From assembly GCF_004117935.1 (NCBI RefSeq), contig NZ_SDOY01000110.1:1-64000 (forward strand): DNA of 64,000 nucleotides. Reading direction: 5' to 3'. This DNA is from Streptomyces roseicoloratus. GTDB lineage: Bacteria; Actinomycetota; Actinomycetes; Streptomycetales; Streptomycetaceae. A program made the translations under genes and the position numbers. Below the pieces are notes generated by a model that saw only the letters and a list, made by a program, of their open reading frames with translations, was not told the DNA's origin and searched no databases. Below are positions 24,164-32,929 of the stretch, in pieces; within the stretch, counting starts at the first letter, position 1, and each line of letters starts with the position of its first letter.

Positions 24164-25576
24164 TCACGATGCGGAATCGACGGCGGCCTTGCCCGACGGT
24201 ACGGGCGCGGCGGCGGCAGCCGGCTCGCCCGGGGCGGTGCGGCCGACCCTGCCGAGGTCGATGTCGCGGGTCTCGCGCATGGTGAGGTAGACGACGAGGG
24301 AGACGGCGGCGCAGCCGGCGACGTACCAGTAGTAGCCGGACTCGACGCCCGCGTCCTTGAACCACAGGGCCACGTACTCGGCCGTGCCGCCGAACAGCGC
24401 GTTGGCGATGGCGTACGGCAGGGCGACGCCGAGGGCGCGGATGCCGGTGGGGAACAGCTCGGCCTTCACGCAGGCGTTGATCGAGGTGTAGCCGGTGACG
24501 ACGGCCAGGGCGAGCAGGGAGAGGCCGAGGGCCGGCCAGAAGGAACCCGCGTGCTGGAGCATCGTCATGATCGGCACGGTGAGCAGGGTGGAGCCGACCG
24601 CGAAGGTGATGAGCAGCGGGCGGCGGCCGATCCGGTCGGAGAGCCGGCCGGCCAGCGGCTGGAGGCAGGCGAAGACGATCAGCGCGCAGAAGGAGACCAG
24701 GGTCGCGGTCTGCTTGGGCAGTCCGGCGGAGTTGGAGAGGTACTTGGTGAGGTAGGTGGTGTACGTGTAGTAGGCCACCGTGCCGCCCATGGTGAGCGCG
24801 ATGACGAGGAAGGCCTCCCGCTTGTGCGCCCACAGGGCCTTCACGGTGCCCTTGTCGGCGCTCGCGACGCCGGCGTCGGCGCTCTCCTCGTACACCTCCG
24901 TCTCCAGCATGGTGCGCCGCAGGTAGAAGACGACGGCCGCGCCGAGGGCGCCGACGATGAAGGGGACGCGCCAGCCCCAGCTGTGCAGGGCCTCGGCGGA
25001 CATGGTCCGCTGGAGGACGATCTGCAGGCCGAGGCCGAGGATCTGGCCGGCCGTCATCGACACGTACTGGAAGCTGGAGGCGAAACCGCGGTGCTTCGGG
25101 GCGGAGGCCTCGGTGAGGTAGGTGGCGCTGGCGGCGTACTCGCCGCCGACGGAGAGGCCCTGGAGCAGGCGGGCGACGAGGAGGACGGCGGCGCCGCCGT
25201 AGCCGGCGACGGCGTAGGTGGGGGCGACGGCGATGAGCAGGGCCGAGGCGGACATCAGCGTGACGGTGAGGGTCAGGGCCGCCTTGCGGCCCTTGCGGTC
25301 ACCGACCCGGCCGAGCAGCCAGCCGCCGACCGGGCGCATGAAGAAGCCGACGGCGAAGATGCCGGCGGTGTTCATGAGTTTGGCGGTGTCGTTGCCCTCG
25401 GGGAAGAACGCCCCCGCGAAGTAGGTCGCGAAGCTCGCGTAGACGAACCAGTCGAACCACTCGACCATGTTGCCGGCCGAACCGACCCAGATCTTCTTCC
25501 AGTGTTCTCGTCCCATGGCCCCGAACCGTGCCGGAGGCTGCCCTGCGGCAACAAGGGTGCACGGGACAACGATCAT
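24164..25576 (-). CDS. MHS-family (KgtP/ShiA-like) metabolite:H+ symporter
   Basis: A 470-residue major facilitator of the metabolite:H+ symporter family with about 12 membrane helices. The family opening GNMVEWFDWFVYAS is present, with GRVGDRKGRK in the first cytoplasmic loop and GRLSDRIGRRP in the equivalent loop of the second half. These carriers import dicarboxylates, alpha-ketoglutarate, proline/betaine or similar compounds; the substrate cannot be read from sequence. ATG 25516 is a plausible alternative start that leaves the usual short N-terminus; neither start has a good ribosome binding site. It lies 21 nt downstream of the TetR gene and is probably co-transcribed. Confidence 0.88.
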   Translation of the reverse strand: MIVVPCTLVAAGQPPARFGAMGREHWKKIWVGSAGNMVEWFDWFVYASFATYFAGAFFPEGNDTAKLMNTAGIFAVGFFMRPVGGWLLGRVGDRKGRKAALTLTVTLMSASALLIAVAPTYAVAGYGGAAVLLVARLLQGLSVGGEYAASATYLTEASAPKHRGFASSFQYVSMTAGQILGLGLQIVLQRTMSAEALHSWGWRVPFIVGALGAAVVFYLRRTMLETEVYEESADAGVASADKGTVKALWAHKREAFLVIALTMGGTVAYYTYTTYLTKYLSNSAGLPKQTATLVSFCALIVFACLQPLAGRLSDRIGRRPLLITFAVGSTLLTVPIMTMLQHAGSFWPALGLSLLALAVVTGYTSINACVKAELFPTGIRALGVALPYAIANALFGGTAEYVALWFKDAGVESGYYWYVAGCAAVSLVVYLTMRETRDIDLGRVGRTAPGEPAAAAAPVPSGKAAVDSAS

Positions 25577-25597
25577 GTGTACTTACGTGCCTAACGG

Positions 25598-26263
25598 TCA
25601 CGGAAGCAGGGTTTCGGCGATGAACTCCGTTACGTGCGCGAGGACTTGGTCGCGTCCGGTGCCGGGCAGCCCGACCGCGACGTGGACGCTGAAGCCGTCG
25701 AGCAGCGCCCGCATCCGGTGCGCGGTCCGGTCGGGGTCCACCGGCCGGAACTCGCCACGCGACACGCCCTCGGCGAGGATCGCGACGAGGTCGCGGTGCC
25801 AGGCGCCCTCGATGGCGGCCTGCCGGGCGCGGGCGTCGTCGTCGGCGTTCTGCGAGCGGTTCCAGACCTCGAGCCAGAGCGTCCAGTGCGGGTCGCGCGG
25901 CCCGTCGGGCACGTACACGTCGACGTATCCGTCGAGCCGCTCCCGAGCGGTCCGGGGCGCGGACAGCAGGGCGCTGCGTTCGGCCCCGAGCCGGCCCTCG
26001 CTCCACTCCAGGGTCTGCAGCAGCAGCTCGTCCTTGGTGCGGAAGTAGTAGAGCAGGTGCCCGCTGCTCATTCCGACCTGCCGCCCGAGTCCGGCCATGG
26101 TCAGCCCGTCGAGCCCGCGCTCGGCGATGGTGTCCATGGCCGCGGCGAGCACGTCCTCACGGGGCGGCGCGGCCTGGTTGCGCCGGCGCGGGTGGGCGGC
26201 GGGGGCGGGCGTCGGGGTCGGCTTCTGGGCCGGGGTCGGGGTCGGGTCGCTGCTCTGACTCAC
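25598..26263 (-). CDS. TetR-family transcriptional regulator (BetI-like)
   Basis: A 221-residue regulator. The first ~30 residues are Pro/Thr/Ala-rich. The helix-turn-helix follows (about 33-80: VLAAAMDTIAERGLDGLTMA, then MSSGHLLYYFRTKDELL). The C-terminal part (WTLWLEVWNRS, HRDLVAILAEGVSRGEF) resembles the BetI-type ligand domain. It lies in a minus-strand run with ureAB-ureC-aguA upstream (110-nt gap after aguA) and the MHS transporter downstream, so it likely controls this nitrogen/transport cluster; the duplicated sites at 29847 and 29926 are candidate targets. Confidence 0.9.
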   Translation of the reverse strand: MSQSSDPTPTPAQKPTPTPAPAAHPRRRNQAAPPREDVLAAAMDTIAERGLDGLTMAGLGRQVGMSSGHLLYYFRTKDELLLQTLEWSEGRLGAERSALLSAPRTARERLDGYVDVYVPDGPRDPHWTLWLEVWNRSQNADDDARARQAAIEGAWHRDLVAILAEGVSRGEFRPVDPDRTAHRMRALLDGFSVHVAVGLPGTGRDQVLAHVTEFIAETLLP

Positions 26264-26373
26264 TCGTACGTTCTACAGGATGGGCCGTGGTGCGGTGACT
26301 GCCCGCCGGGCCTTCCGGGCACCCCGGCCCCGTCCGGGACGGAGCGGAGCCGGGTGCGCGCGTACCGGTCCGC

Positions 26374-27393
26374 TCAGACCGCCGGCTGCTGCTGGGTGAT
26401 GCAGTGGATGCCGCCCCCGCCGGCGAAGATCTCGCGGGCGTCGACCAGGACCACCTCGCGCTCCGGGAAGAGGCGGCGGAAGATCTGGGCGGCGACCTCG
26501 TCGTGCGGGTCGTCGAAGGCGCAGAGGACGACGCCGCCGTTGCAGAGGTAGTGGTTGATGTACGAGTAGTCGACCCAGTCGCCCTCCTCGTCCTTGAGGA
26601 CGGTCGGGGCCGGAACCTCGATGACCTCCAGGGGGCGGCCCTGGGCGTCGGTCTGGCCGCGCAGGAGGTTGACGTAGAGGCGGGAGCGCTCGTAGTCGGG
26701 GTGCAGCGGGTTCTGCTGGCTGTGGACCAGGACGGTGCCGGGGCGGGCGAAGGCGGCGACGATGTCGACGTGGCCCTGCGTGCCGAACAGGCCGTAGTCG
26801 CCGGCCAGGCCGTGCGGGAGCCAGATCGCCTTGGTGGTGCCGAGCTTCGCGTGGATCTCGGCCTCGACCTCCTGGCGGTTCCACTCGGGGTTGCGGCCGG
26901 AGCCGAGCTGCACGGTGTCGGTGAGGAGCACGGTGCCCTCGCCGTCCACGTGGATCGCGCCGCCCTCGTTCACCAGGGCGCTGCTCAGCACCGGGACGCC
27001 GGCCGCGTCCGCGACATGGCGGGCGATCTTGGAGTCGTGCTCCCAGCTGGCCCAGTCCTGGCCGCCCCAGCCGTTGAACACCCAGTCCACGGCGGCCAGT
27101 CCGCCCTGCTCGTCCGTGACGAAGGTGGGGCCGATGTCGCGCATCCAGGCGTCGTCGAGCTCGCGCTCCAGGAGCTCCGCGCCGTCGCCGAGCAGGGCGC
27201 GGGCCGAGGCGGCCTCCCCGGGGGCCACGACCACGGTGACCGGCTCGAAGCGGCGTACGGCGCGGGCCACGGATGCCCAGGCCTCGCGGGCCGCGGCCAG
27301 CTCCTCCTCGTTCGTGAAGGTGGAGTTGTGGGTGGGCCAGGCCATCCAGGTGCGCTCGTGCGGCGTCCACTCGGCGGGCATGCGGTACGTCAT
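26374..27393 (-). CDS. aguA: Agmatine deiminase
   Basis: A 339-residue guanidino-group hydrolase converting agmatine to N-carbamoylputrescine and ammonia. It opens with YRMPAEWTPHERTWMAWP, typical of the family, has ELDDAWMRDIGPTF near residue 80, EGGAIHVDGEG in the middle and the catalytic cysteine in GGGGIHCITQQQP at the end, so the active site looks complete. It starts 20 nt after the ureC stop and belongs to a urease-agmatine operon. The combination suggests recovery of nitrogen from guanidino and ureido compounds. Confidence 0.95.
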   Translation of the reverse strand: MTYRMPAEWTPHERTWMAWPTHNSTFTNEEELAAAREAWASVARAVRRFEPVTVVVAPGEAASARALLGDGAELLERELDDAWMRDIGPTFVTDEQGGLAAVDWVFNGWGGQDWASWEHDSKIARHVADAAGVPVLSSALVNEGGAIHVDGEGTVLLTDTVQLGSGRNPEWNRQEVEAEIHAKLGTTKAIWLPHGLAGDYGLFGTQGHVDIVAAFARPGTVLVHSQQNPLHPDYERSRLYVNLLRGQTDAQGRPLEVIEVPAPTVLKDEEGDWVDYSYINHYLCNGGVVLCAFDDPHDEVAAQIFRRLFPEREVVLVDAREIFAGGGGIHCITQQQPAV

Positions 27394-27412
27394 GGGTTCG
27401 GGTCCTAGCGGG

Positions 27413-29095
27413 TCAGAGGAAGTAGAGGCGGTTCAGGGAGACGGACTCGGCCGCCTCGGAGCGGATCGGCGAGCCGTCGAGCGAGACGAGGCCGGTGTGG
27501 CCGTCGACCTGGACGTCGCCGATGCGCGAGTTGAGGAGCAGGTCGGCGGGGCCGATGCCGCGGGTGCCGCGGACCGGGACGCGCCGGCGCCGGGTGGGCA
27601 GCCGGTCGCCGCCGAGGTCGATCGCGGCCTGCGCGACGAAGGCGACCGCGATGTCGGCCGCGGTGGCGCCGTGGGCGCCGAACTGCGGGCCCAGCACCAG
27701 CGGTTCGCAGGTGTCGGTGGCGGCGTTCGGATCGCCCACGACCCCGTACGCGGGGAAGCCGGACTTCAGCACCAGCTGCGGCTTGGCGCCGAAGAACTCG
27801 GGCCGCCACAGCACGATGTCGGCCAGCTTGCCGACCTCGACCGAGCCGATCTCGTGTGCGAGGCCGTGGGCGATCGCCGGGTTGATGGTGAGCTTGGCCA
27901 GATAGCGCAGGACGCGCGCGTTGTCGTCGTGCGCGCCGTCGCCCTCCATGGGCCCGAGCTCGGCCTTCATCTTCCCGGCCATGGCGAAGGTCCGGCGTAC
28001 GGTCTCGCCGGCCCTTCCCATTCCCTGCGCGTCCGACGACGTGATGCCGATCGCGCCGAGGTCGTGCAGGACGTCCTCCGCGCCCATCGTCCCGGCCCTG
28101 ATGCGGTCGCGCGCCATGGCGGCGTCGCCGGGCAGGTCCGTCTTCAGGTCGTGGACGGAGACGATCATGCCGTAGTGCTCGGCGACCGCGTCCCGCCCGA
28201 AGGGCAGTGTGGGGTTGGTGGAGGAGCCGATGACGTTCGGCACGCCCGCCATCTTGAGGACGTTCGGTACGTGCCCGCCGCCGCAGCCCTCGATGTGGAA
28301 GGCGTGGATGGTCCGGCCGTCGAGGACCTTGAGGGTGTCCTCGACGGAGAGGCATTCGTTCAGGCCGTCGGAGTGCAGGGCGACCTGGACGTCGTGCTCC
28401 TCGGCGACCCGCAGCGCGGTGTCGAGGGCCCGGGTGTGGGCGCCCATGTCCTCGTGGACCTTGAAGCCGGACGCGCCGCCCTCGGCGAGCGCCTCCACCA
28501 GCGGGGCCGGGTCGGAGGAGGAGCCGCGGCCGAGGAAGCCGATGTTGACCGGCCAGGCGTCGAAGGCGTTGAAGGCGTGGCGCAGGGCCCACGGCGAGTT
28601 GACGCCGACGCCCCAGACCGGGCCGAACTCCTGCCCGATGACGGTCGTGACGCCGCTGGCGAGGGAGGCCTCCATGATGCGCGGCGACAGCAGGTGGACG
28701 TGGGTGTCGACGGCTCCGGCGGTGGCGATCAGGCCCTCGCCGGAGACGATCGAGGTGCCGGTGCCGACGACGACGTCGACGCCGTCGAGGGTGTCCGGGT
28801 TGCCGGCCCGGCCGATGGCGTGGATGCGGCCCTCGCGGATGCCGATCGACACCTTGCGGATGCCCTGCACGGCGTCGAGCAGCAGGACGTTGCTGATGAC
28901 CACGTCGCAGGTCTCGCGGACGGCCGCGGCCTTCAGGTGGAGTCCGTCGCGGGCCGTCTTGCCGAAGCCGGCGAGGAACTCGTCGCCGCGCCGCTGGGAG
29001 TCGGACTCGACGCGCACGACGAGTCCGGAGTCACCGAGGACCACCCGGTCACCGGCGCGCGGGCCGTGCACGGAGGCGTACTCGTAGGGGTCCAT
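27413..29095 (-). CDS. ureC: Urease alpha subunit, divergent actinobacterial type
   Basis: A 560-residue urease catalytic subunit hydrolysing urea to ammonia and carbamate. All nickel ligands are present: the two histidines of DTHVHL, the lysine to be carbamylated in GFKVHED with the adjacent histidine, the histidines of ALHSDGLNE and FHIEGCGGGH, and the aspartate of SSDAQGMGR. The mobile flap, however, reads MIVSVHDLK where most ureases have MLMVCHHLD; the catalytic histidine stays but the cysteine is replaced by valine. ATG 29095 overlaps the ureAB stop (TGATG). No ureD, E, F or G genes lie nearby, so maturation must rely on genes elsewhere or differ. Confidence 0.93.
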   Translation of the reverse strand: MDPYEYASVHGPRAGDRVVLGDSGLVVRVESDSQRRGDEFLAGFGKTARDGLHLKAAAVRETCDVVISNVLLLDAVQGIRKVSIGIREGRIHAIGRAGNPDTLDGVDVVVGTGTSIVSGEGLIATAGAVDTHVHLLSPRIMEASLASGVTTVIGQEFGPVWGVGVNSPWALRHAFNAFDAWPVNIGFLGRGSSSDPAPLVEALAEGGASGFKVHEDMGAHTRALDTALRVAEEHDVQVALHSDGLNECLSVEDTLKVLDGRTIHAFHIEGCGGGHVPNVLKMAGVPNVIGSSTNPTLPFGRDAVAEHYGMIVSVHDLKTDLPGDAAMARDRIRAGTMGAEDVLHDLGAIGITSSDAQGMGRAGETVRRTFAMAGKMKAELGPMEGDGAHDDNARVLRYLAKLTINPAIAHGLAHEIGSVEVGKLADIVLWRPEFFGAKPQLVLKSGFPAYGVVGDPNAATDTCEPLVLGPQFGAHGATAADIAVAFVAQAAIDLGGDRLPTRRRRVPVRGTRGIGPADLLLNSRIGDVQVDGHTGLVSLDGSPIRSEAAESVSLNRLYFL

Positions 29096-29829
29096 CAGCT
29101 CTCCTCCTTCGGGGTCGCGAACGGCGCCGAGGACAGGTAGTCGGGGGTGGTGCCCGCGCCGAGATAACCGCAGGCCGCGGCCCTGCGGAGGGCCTCTTCC
29201 CGCGCTCCCGGGGCGTCCAGCGGGCCGTCGACGAGGCCGGCGAAGCCGATGGCGACCCGGGCGCCGCCGATGGGCACGAGGCCGACCTCGGCCTCGCCGC
29301 CCGGGTCGAAGCGGAAGGAGGCTCCGGCCGGGATCGCGAGCCGCATGCCGTAGGCGGCGGCGCGGGCGAAGTCGAGGCGCGGATTGGCCTCGAAGAAGTG
29401 GAAGTGCGAGGTGACGCTGACCGGGACGGCGGCGGTGTTGCGGACGGTCAGGGTGAGCGCCGGGGCGGGCTCCTCGTCCGCGGGCGCGGGCAGCAGCGCG
29501 CCGGGCGCGTCCGCTCCCAGCGAGCCTCCGCCGATCGGGTCGGAGACCACGGCGAGCCGGGACCCGTCGTCGAAGACGGCCTCGACGTGCACCTCGGTGA
29601 CGACGTCGGCGACACCGGGCAGCACGTCCTCGGGGCCGAGGACGGAGCGGGCCGCCTCGATCGCCTCGGCGAGTCGCTTGCCGTCGCGGGCCGCCTCGCA
29701 GACGGTGTCCGCGATGAGGGCCGTGGCCTCGGGCACGTTGAGCCGCAGGCCGCGGGCCCGCCGGGCGCGGGCGAGCTCGGCGGCACCGAAGAGCAGCAGC
29801 CGGTCGCGTTCCGTGGGGGTCAGTCGCAC
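29095..29829 (-). CDS. ureAB: Urease gamma-beta fusion subunit
   Basis: A 244-residue fusion of the two small urease subunits. Residues 1-~100 are gamma (VRLTPTERDRLLLF, RGLRLNVPEATALIAD, EVHVEAVFDDGS) and ~115-225 are beta (LTVRNTAAVPVSVTSHFHFFEANPRL split over strands, then GMRLAIPAGASFRFDPG). The start is GTG 29829 with AGGAGG eight bases upstream; a longer frame from 29877 crosses the promoter and is rejected. It is the first gene of the ureAB-ureC-aguA operon. Fused gamma-beta subunits are known in some bacteria including streptomycetes. Confidence 0.92.
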   Translation of the reverse strand: MRLTPTERDRLLLFGAAELARARRARGLRLNVPEATALIADTVCEAARDGKRLAEAIEAARSVLGPEDVLPGVADVVTEVHVEAVFDDGSRLAVVSDPIGGGSLGADAPGALLPAPADEEPAPALTLTVRNTAAVPVSVTSHFHFFEANPRLDFARAAAYGMRLAIPAGASFRFDPGGEAEVGLVPIGGARVAIGFAGLVDGPLDAPGAREEALRRAAACGYLGAGTTPDYLSSAPFATPKEES

Positions 29830-29846
29830 TTCCGTACACCTCCTGT

Positions 29847-29864
29847 TTGAGTGCCACTCTAAAT
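29847..29864. promoter_or_regulatory. Operator-like site 1, urease promoter side
   Basis: TTGAGTGCCACTCTAAAT contains the perfect palindrome GAGTG-C-CACTC. On the minus strand the same bases provide TAGAGT, a plausible -10 for ureAB, with TTGGAA 17 bp upstream as -35. A protein bound here would block the urease promoter. Confidence 0.6.
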
Positions 29865-29925
29865 GTTGTCGAGCCATCTTCCAAGCATTGACGTGGCCGC
29901 CGCCGATGCGTCACATTGGCAGACA

Positions 29926-29943
29926 TTGAGTGCCGCTCTAAAT
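29926..29943. promoter_or_regulatory. Operator-like site 2, permease side
   Basis: TTGAGTGCCGCTCTAAAT repeats site 1 with one change, in the same orientation and 79 bp away. It lies ~60 bp before the permease start, just downstream of a possible plus-strand promoter (TTGACG at 29888, CACATT). Confidence 0.55.
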
Positions 29944-30000
29944 TCCGGCGAACCCCCCACTCCCCCGCCCCGCCCCCACCCCAGTCCCCCGGGAGTCCCC

Positions 30001-31449
30001 ATGGCGATAGAACAGCGCGGAGTCGACACCATCCCCGAGGTGGAACGCACCAGCGGTCCCCGCGACCTCGTCTCGATCCTGCTCGGCTCCAACCTCTGCC
30101 TCGGCGTGATCGTCTTCGGCTGGCTGCCGGTCTCCTTCGGCCTCGGCCTGTGGGCCTCGGTGACGTCCGTGGTCGCCGGCACCCTCGTCGGCATCGCCGT
30201 CACCGCCCCGCTCGCGCTGATCTCGCTGCGCACCGCCACCAACCTGTCCACCTCGTCCGGCGCCTTCTTCGGCGTGCGCGGACGGCTGGTCGGCTCGGTC
30301 GTCGGCCTGCTGCTCTCCCTCGGCTACACCGCGCTGACCCTGTGGATCGGCGGCGACGTGATGGTCGGCACGCTGGAGCGCCTGGTCGGGCTGCCCACCG
30401 GAGGCGCGGCGCACGCCGCCGTGTACGCGCTGCTCGCGGCGCTCACCGTGGTCGGCGCGGTCTACGGCTACCGGCTGCTGCTCAAGCTGAGCAAGGCCCT
30501 GGCCGTTGCCATGACCGTGCTGCTCGCGGTCGGTCTCGTCGCGTACGCGGGCGACTTCACCACCGCGGCCGTACCGGACACCCCGTACCTGCTGGGCTCG
30601 TTCTGGCCGACCTGGCTGCTCTCGGCGGTCGCCGCCGGGCTCAGCGGCCCGGTCGCCTTCATCACGCTGCTCGGCGACTACACCCGGTACGTCTCGCCGG
30701 AGAAGCACAGCCCGAAGAAGGTCTGGCGGGCCACCTGTCTCGGCCTGCTCGTCGGCCTGCTCGTGCCGCAGCTCTTCGGCACCTTCACCGCGCTCGCCGC
30801 CCGCGCCGGCACCGACTACGCCGGGCCGCTGGTCGCGGCCTCGCCCGCCTGGTACCTGGTCCCGCTGCTGATCGCCGCGACCGCCGGCTCCGTCGGCAAC
30901 GCCGGACTGATGCTGTACTCGATGGGCCTCGACCTCGACGCGATCCTGCCGAAGGCCACCCGGGCCCGCGCCACCCTGGTCGTCGCGGCGGTCGCCACCG
31001 CGTTCGTCTTCCTCGGCCACTTCGCCTCGGACGCGCAGACCGCCATGACCTCCTTCGTGCTGCTGCTCACCGCGATCGGCACGCCGTGGGCGGTCATCAC
31101 CCTGATCGGACACGTGCGCTGCCGCGGCGCGTACGACGCGGAGGCGCTCCAGGTCTACAACCGGCGCTCGCGCGGCGGCGTCTACTGGTTCTCGGCCGGC
31201 TGGCACCCGCGCGCCACGGTCTCCTGGGCGATCGGCGCGGCCGTGGGCCTGGCCGCCGTCTCGACCCCGCTCTACGAGGGCCCGCTGCTCGCGCTCACCG
31301 GCGGCATCGACTGCAGCTTCGTGCTGTCCGGGATCGTGGGCGGCGCGCTGTACGCGGTGCTGACGGCGGCGCCGAGGGCTGCCGCCGACGACGCGGAGGC
31401 GCCCGGGACGGTGACCGTCCCGGGCGCCCTGGTGGACTCGGAGTCGTAG
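30001..31449 (+). CDS. NCS1-family nucleobase/cytosine-type permease
   Basis: A 482-residue carrier with about 12 membrane helices, of the nucleobase:cation symporter-1 family. It opens with a cytoplasmic stretch and the helix LVSILLGSNLCLGVIVFGWLP, with family-like GAFFGVRG and GDYTRYVSPEKHSPKKVW in later loops. It probably imports cytosine, purines, allantoin or a related ureide; context next to urease and agmatine deiminase favours a nitrogen-rich substrate. ATG 30001 is preceded by GGGAG; a longer frame from 29863 covers the operator region and is rejected. Divergent from ureAB, sharing regulation. Confidence 0.88.
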   Translation: MAIEQRGVDTIPEVERTSGPRDLVSILLGSNLCLGVIVFGWLPVSFGLGLWASVTSVVAGTLVGIAVTAPLALISLRTATNLSTSSGAFFGVRGRLVGSVVGLLLSLGYTALTLWIGGDVMVGTLERLVGLPTGGAAHAAVYALLAALTVVGAVYGYRLLLKLSKALAVAMTVLLAVGLVAYAGDFTTAAVPDTPYLLGSFWPTWLLSAVAAGLSGPVAFITLLGDYTRYVSPEKHSPKKVWRATCLGLLVGLLVPQLFGTFTALAARAGTDYAGPLVAASPAWYLVPLLIAATAGSVGNAGLMLYSMGLDLDAILPKATRARATLVVAAVATAFVFLGHFASDAQTAMTSFVLLLTAIGTPWAVITLIGHVRCRGAYDAEALQVYNRRSRGGVYWFSAGWHPRATVSWAIGAAVGLAAVSTPLYEGPLLALTGGIDCSFVLSGIVGGALYAVLTAAPRAAADDAEAPGTVTVPGALVDSES

Positions 31450-31528
31450 CCCCGCGGACCGCGAACCGCGGACCGGGACCGCGGAGTGCGGACCGCGGAG
31501 TGCGGACCGATCCCGCGGACCGGGACCT

Positions 31529-31561
31529 CGGCCTGTCCGGCGATCGTGGCCGGACAGGCCG
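31529..31561. terminator. Bidirectional terminator between permease and ilvE
   Basis: A perfect 13-bp stem (CGGCCTGTCCGGC / GCCGGACAGGCCG) with a seven-base loop lies between the convergent genes. Just before it, at 31450-31530, is a run of short GGACCGCGGA-type repeats. Confidence 0.8.
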
Positions 31562-31586
31562 TCGTCGTCGGGGCCTGCCGCGCGTG

Positions 31587-32678
31587 CTACTTGCCCAGCT
31601 CGTGCATCCAGCCGTGGACGTCCTCGGCCTTGCCGGTCTGGATGCCGAGCAGCGCCTCGCGCAGCCGCATCGTGACCTCGCCGGGCTCGCCGCCCGACTG
31701 CTGCCACTCGCCGCGGGCGGACTTGACCGTGCCGACCGGGGTGATGACGGCGGCGGTGCCGCAGGCGAAGACCTCGGTGAGGGTGCCGTCGGCGGTGTCT
31801 TCCTGCCACTGGTCGATGGAGACGCGGGCCTCCTCGGCCTCGTAGCCGAGGTCGCGGGCGACCTGGAGCAGCGAGTCGCGGGTGATGCCCTCGAGGATGG
31901 AGCCGCTGAGGACCGGGGTGACGATCTTGTTGCCGTACACGAAGTACAGGTTCATGCCGCCGAGTTCCTCGACCCACTTGTGCTCGACCGCGTCGAGGTA
32001 GCAGACCTGGTCGCAGCCCTTCTCCGCCGCCTCGGCCTGCGCGAGCAGGGAGGCCGCGTAGTTGCCGCCGGTCTTGGCGTCGCCCATGCCGCCGGGGACG
32101 GCGCGGACGCGGTCCTCGGAGGCCCAGATGGAGACGGGCTTGACGCCGCCCGGGAAGTACGGGCCGGCCGGCGAGGCGATGACGACGAAGAGGTACTCGT
32201 TGGCCGGGCGGACGCCGAGGCCGACCTCGGTGGCGATCATGAACGGGCGCAGGTAGAGCGAGGCCTCGCCGCCGTGCTCCGGGACCCAGGCCTGGTCCTG
32301 GCGGACCAGGGCGTCACAGGCCTCGATGAAGGTCTCGACCGGAAGCTCGGGCATGCCGAGCCGGTGGGCGGAGCGCTGGAAGCGGCGGGCGTTGGCGTCG
32401 GGGCGGAAGCTGGCGACGGAGCCGTCGGGGCGGCGGTAGGCCTTCAGGCCCTCGAAGATCTCCTGGGCGTAGTGCAGGACGTTGGTCGCCGGGTCGAGGG
32501 AGAGCGGGCCGTACGGCACGAGCTGGCCGTCGTGCCAGCCGCGGCCCTCGGTCCAGCGGACGGTGACCATGTGGTCGGTGAAGTGGCGGCCGAATCCCGG
32601 GTTGGCCAGGATCGCCTCGCGCTCCGCGTCGGACAGCGGGCTGGAGGAGGGCTTGAGCTCGATGGTGGGCGTCGTCAT
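31587..32678 (-). CDS. ilvE: Branched-chain amino acid aminotransferase
   Basis: A 363-residue class IV PLP aminotransferase doing the last step of Ile, Leu and Val synthesis. The family blocks include [33 protein letters not shown] near the middle (which follows the PLP region), and [12 protein letters not shown], and [15 protein letters not shown] near the end; the usual PLP lysine is expected in the KTGGNY segment context and AEEKG/CDQV region. ATG 32678 is chosen with AAGGA upstream; the longer frame to 32786 includes leader sequence. It is monocistronic with a ~250-bp gap to leuB. Confidence 0.95.
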   Translation of the reverse strand: MTTPTIELKPSSSPLSDAEREAILANPGFGRHFTDHMVTVRWTEGRGWHDGQLVPYGPLSLDPATNVLHYAQEIFEGLKAYRRPDGSVASFRPDANARRFQRSAHRLGMPELPVETFIEACDALVRQDQAWVPEHGGEASLYLRPFMIATEVGLGVRPANEYLFVVIASPAGPYFPGGVKPVSIWASEDRVRAVPGGMGDAKTGGNYAASLLAQAEAAEKGCDQVCYLDAVEHKWVEELGGMNLYFVYGNKIVTPVLSGSILEGITRDSLLQVARDLGYEAEEARVSIDQWQEDTADGTLTEVFACGTAAVITPVGTVKSARGEWQQSGGEPGEVTMRLREALLGIQTGKAEDVHGWMHELGK

Positions 32679-32874
32679 GAGTGCTTGTCCTTCACCGGTT
32701 GTGTGGGTCGGACCGCGCTCACGCCGCTCCGCAGTCTCGCAAGCACTGCTAGGACGTCCGAGCTTTACCGCATGCCGCGGCCCCACGTTCGATTATCGCG
32801 CGTGGGGGCCGGTGCACGAAACGGTGTGTACGCGGTCCGGGGTTCGATGGTGGCACCCCGCGACCGCACAGGTA

Positions 32875-32908
32875 CAGCCGCCGGGTGCGAGGTGCGACCC
32901 GGCGGCTG
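32875..32908 (-). terminator. Terminator downstream of leuB
   Basis: CAGCCGCCGGGT and its exact complement form a 12-bp stem around a ten-base loop, 21 nt beyond the leuB stop on the minus strand. Confidence 0.75.
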
Positions 32909-32929
32909 GGTGAGATGGTCAGCGGCGGG

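Noticed and set aside
27405..28592. Plus or minus alternative frames within ureC considered as a separate gene.
   Set aside because: They are shadows; ureC shows continuous homology and all metal ligands in its own frame.
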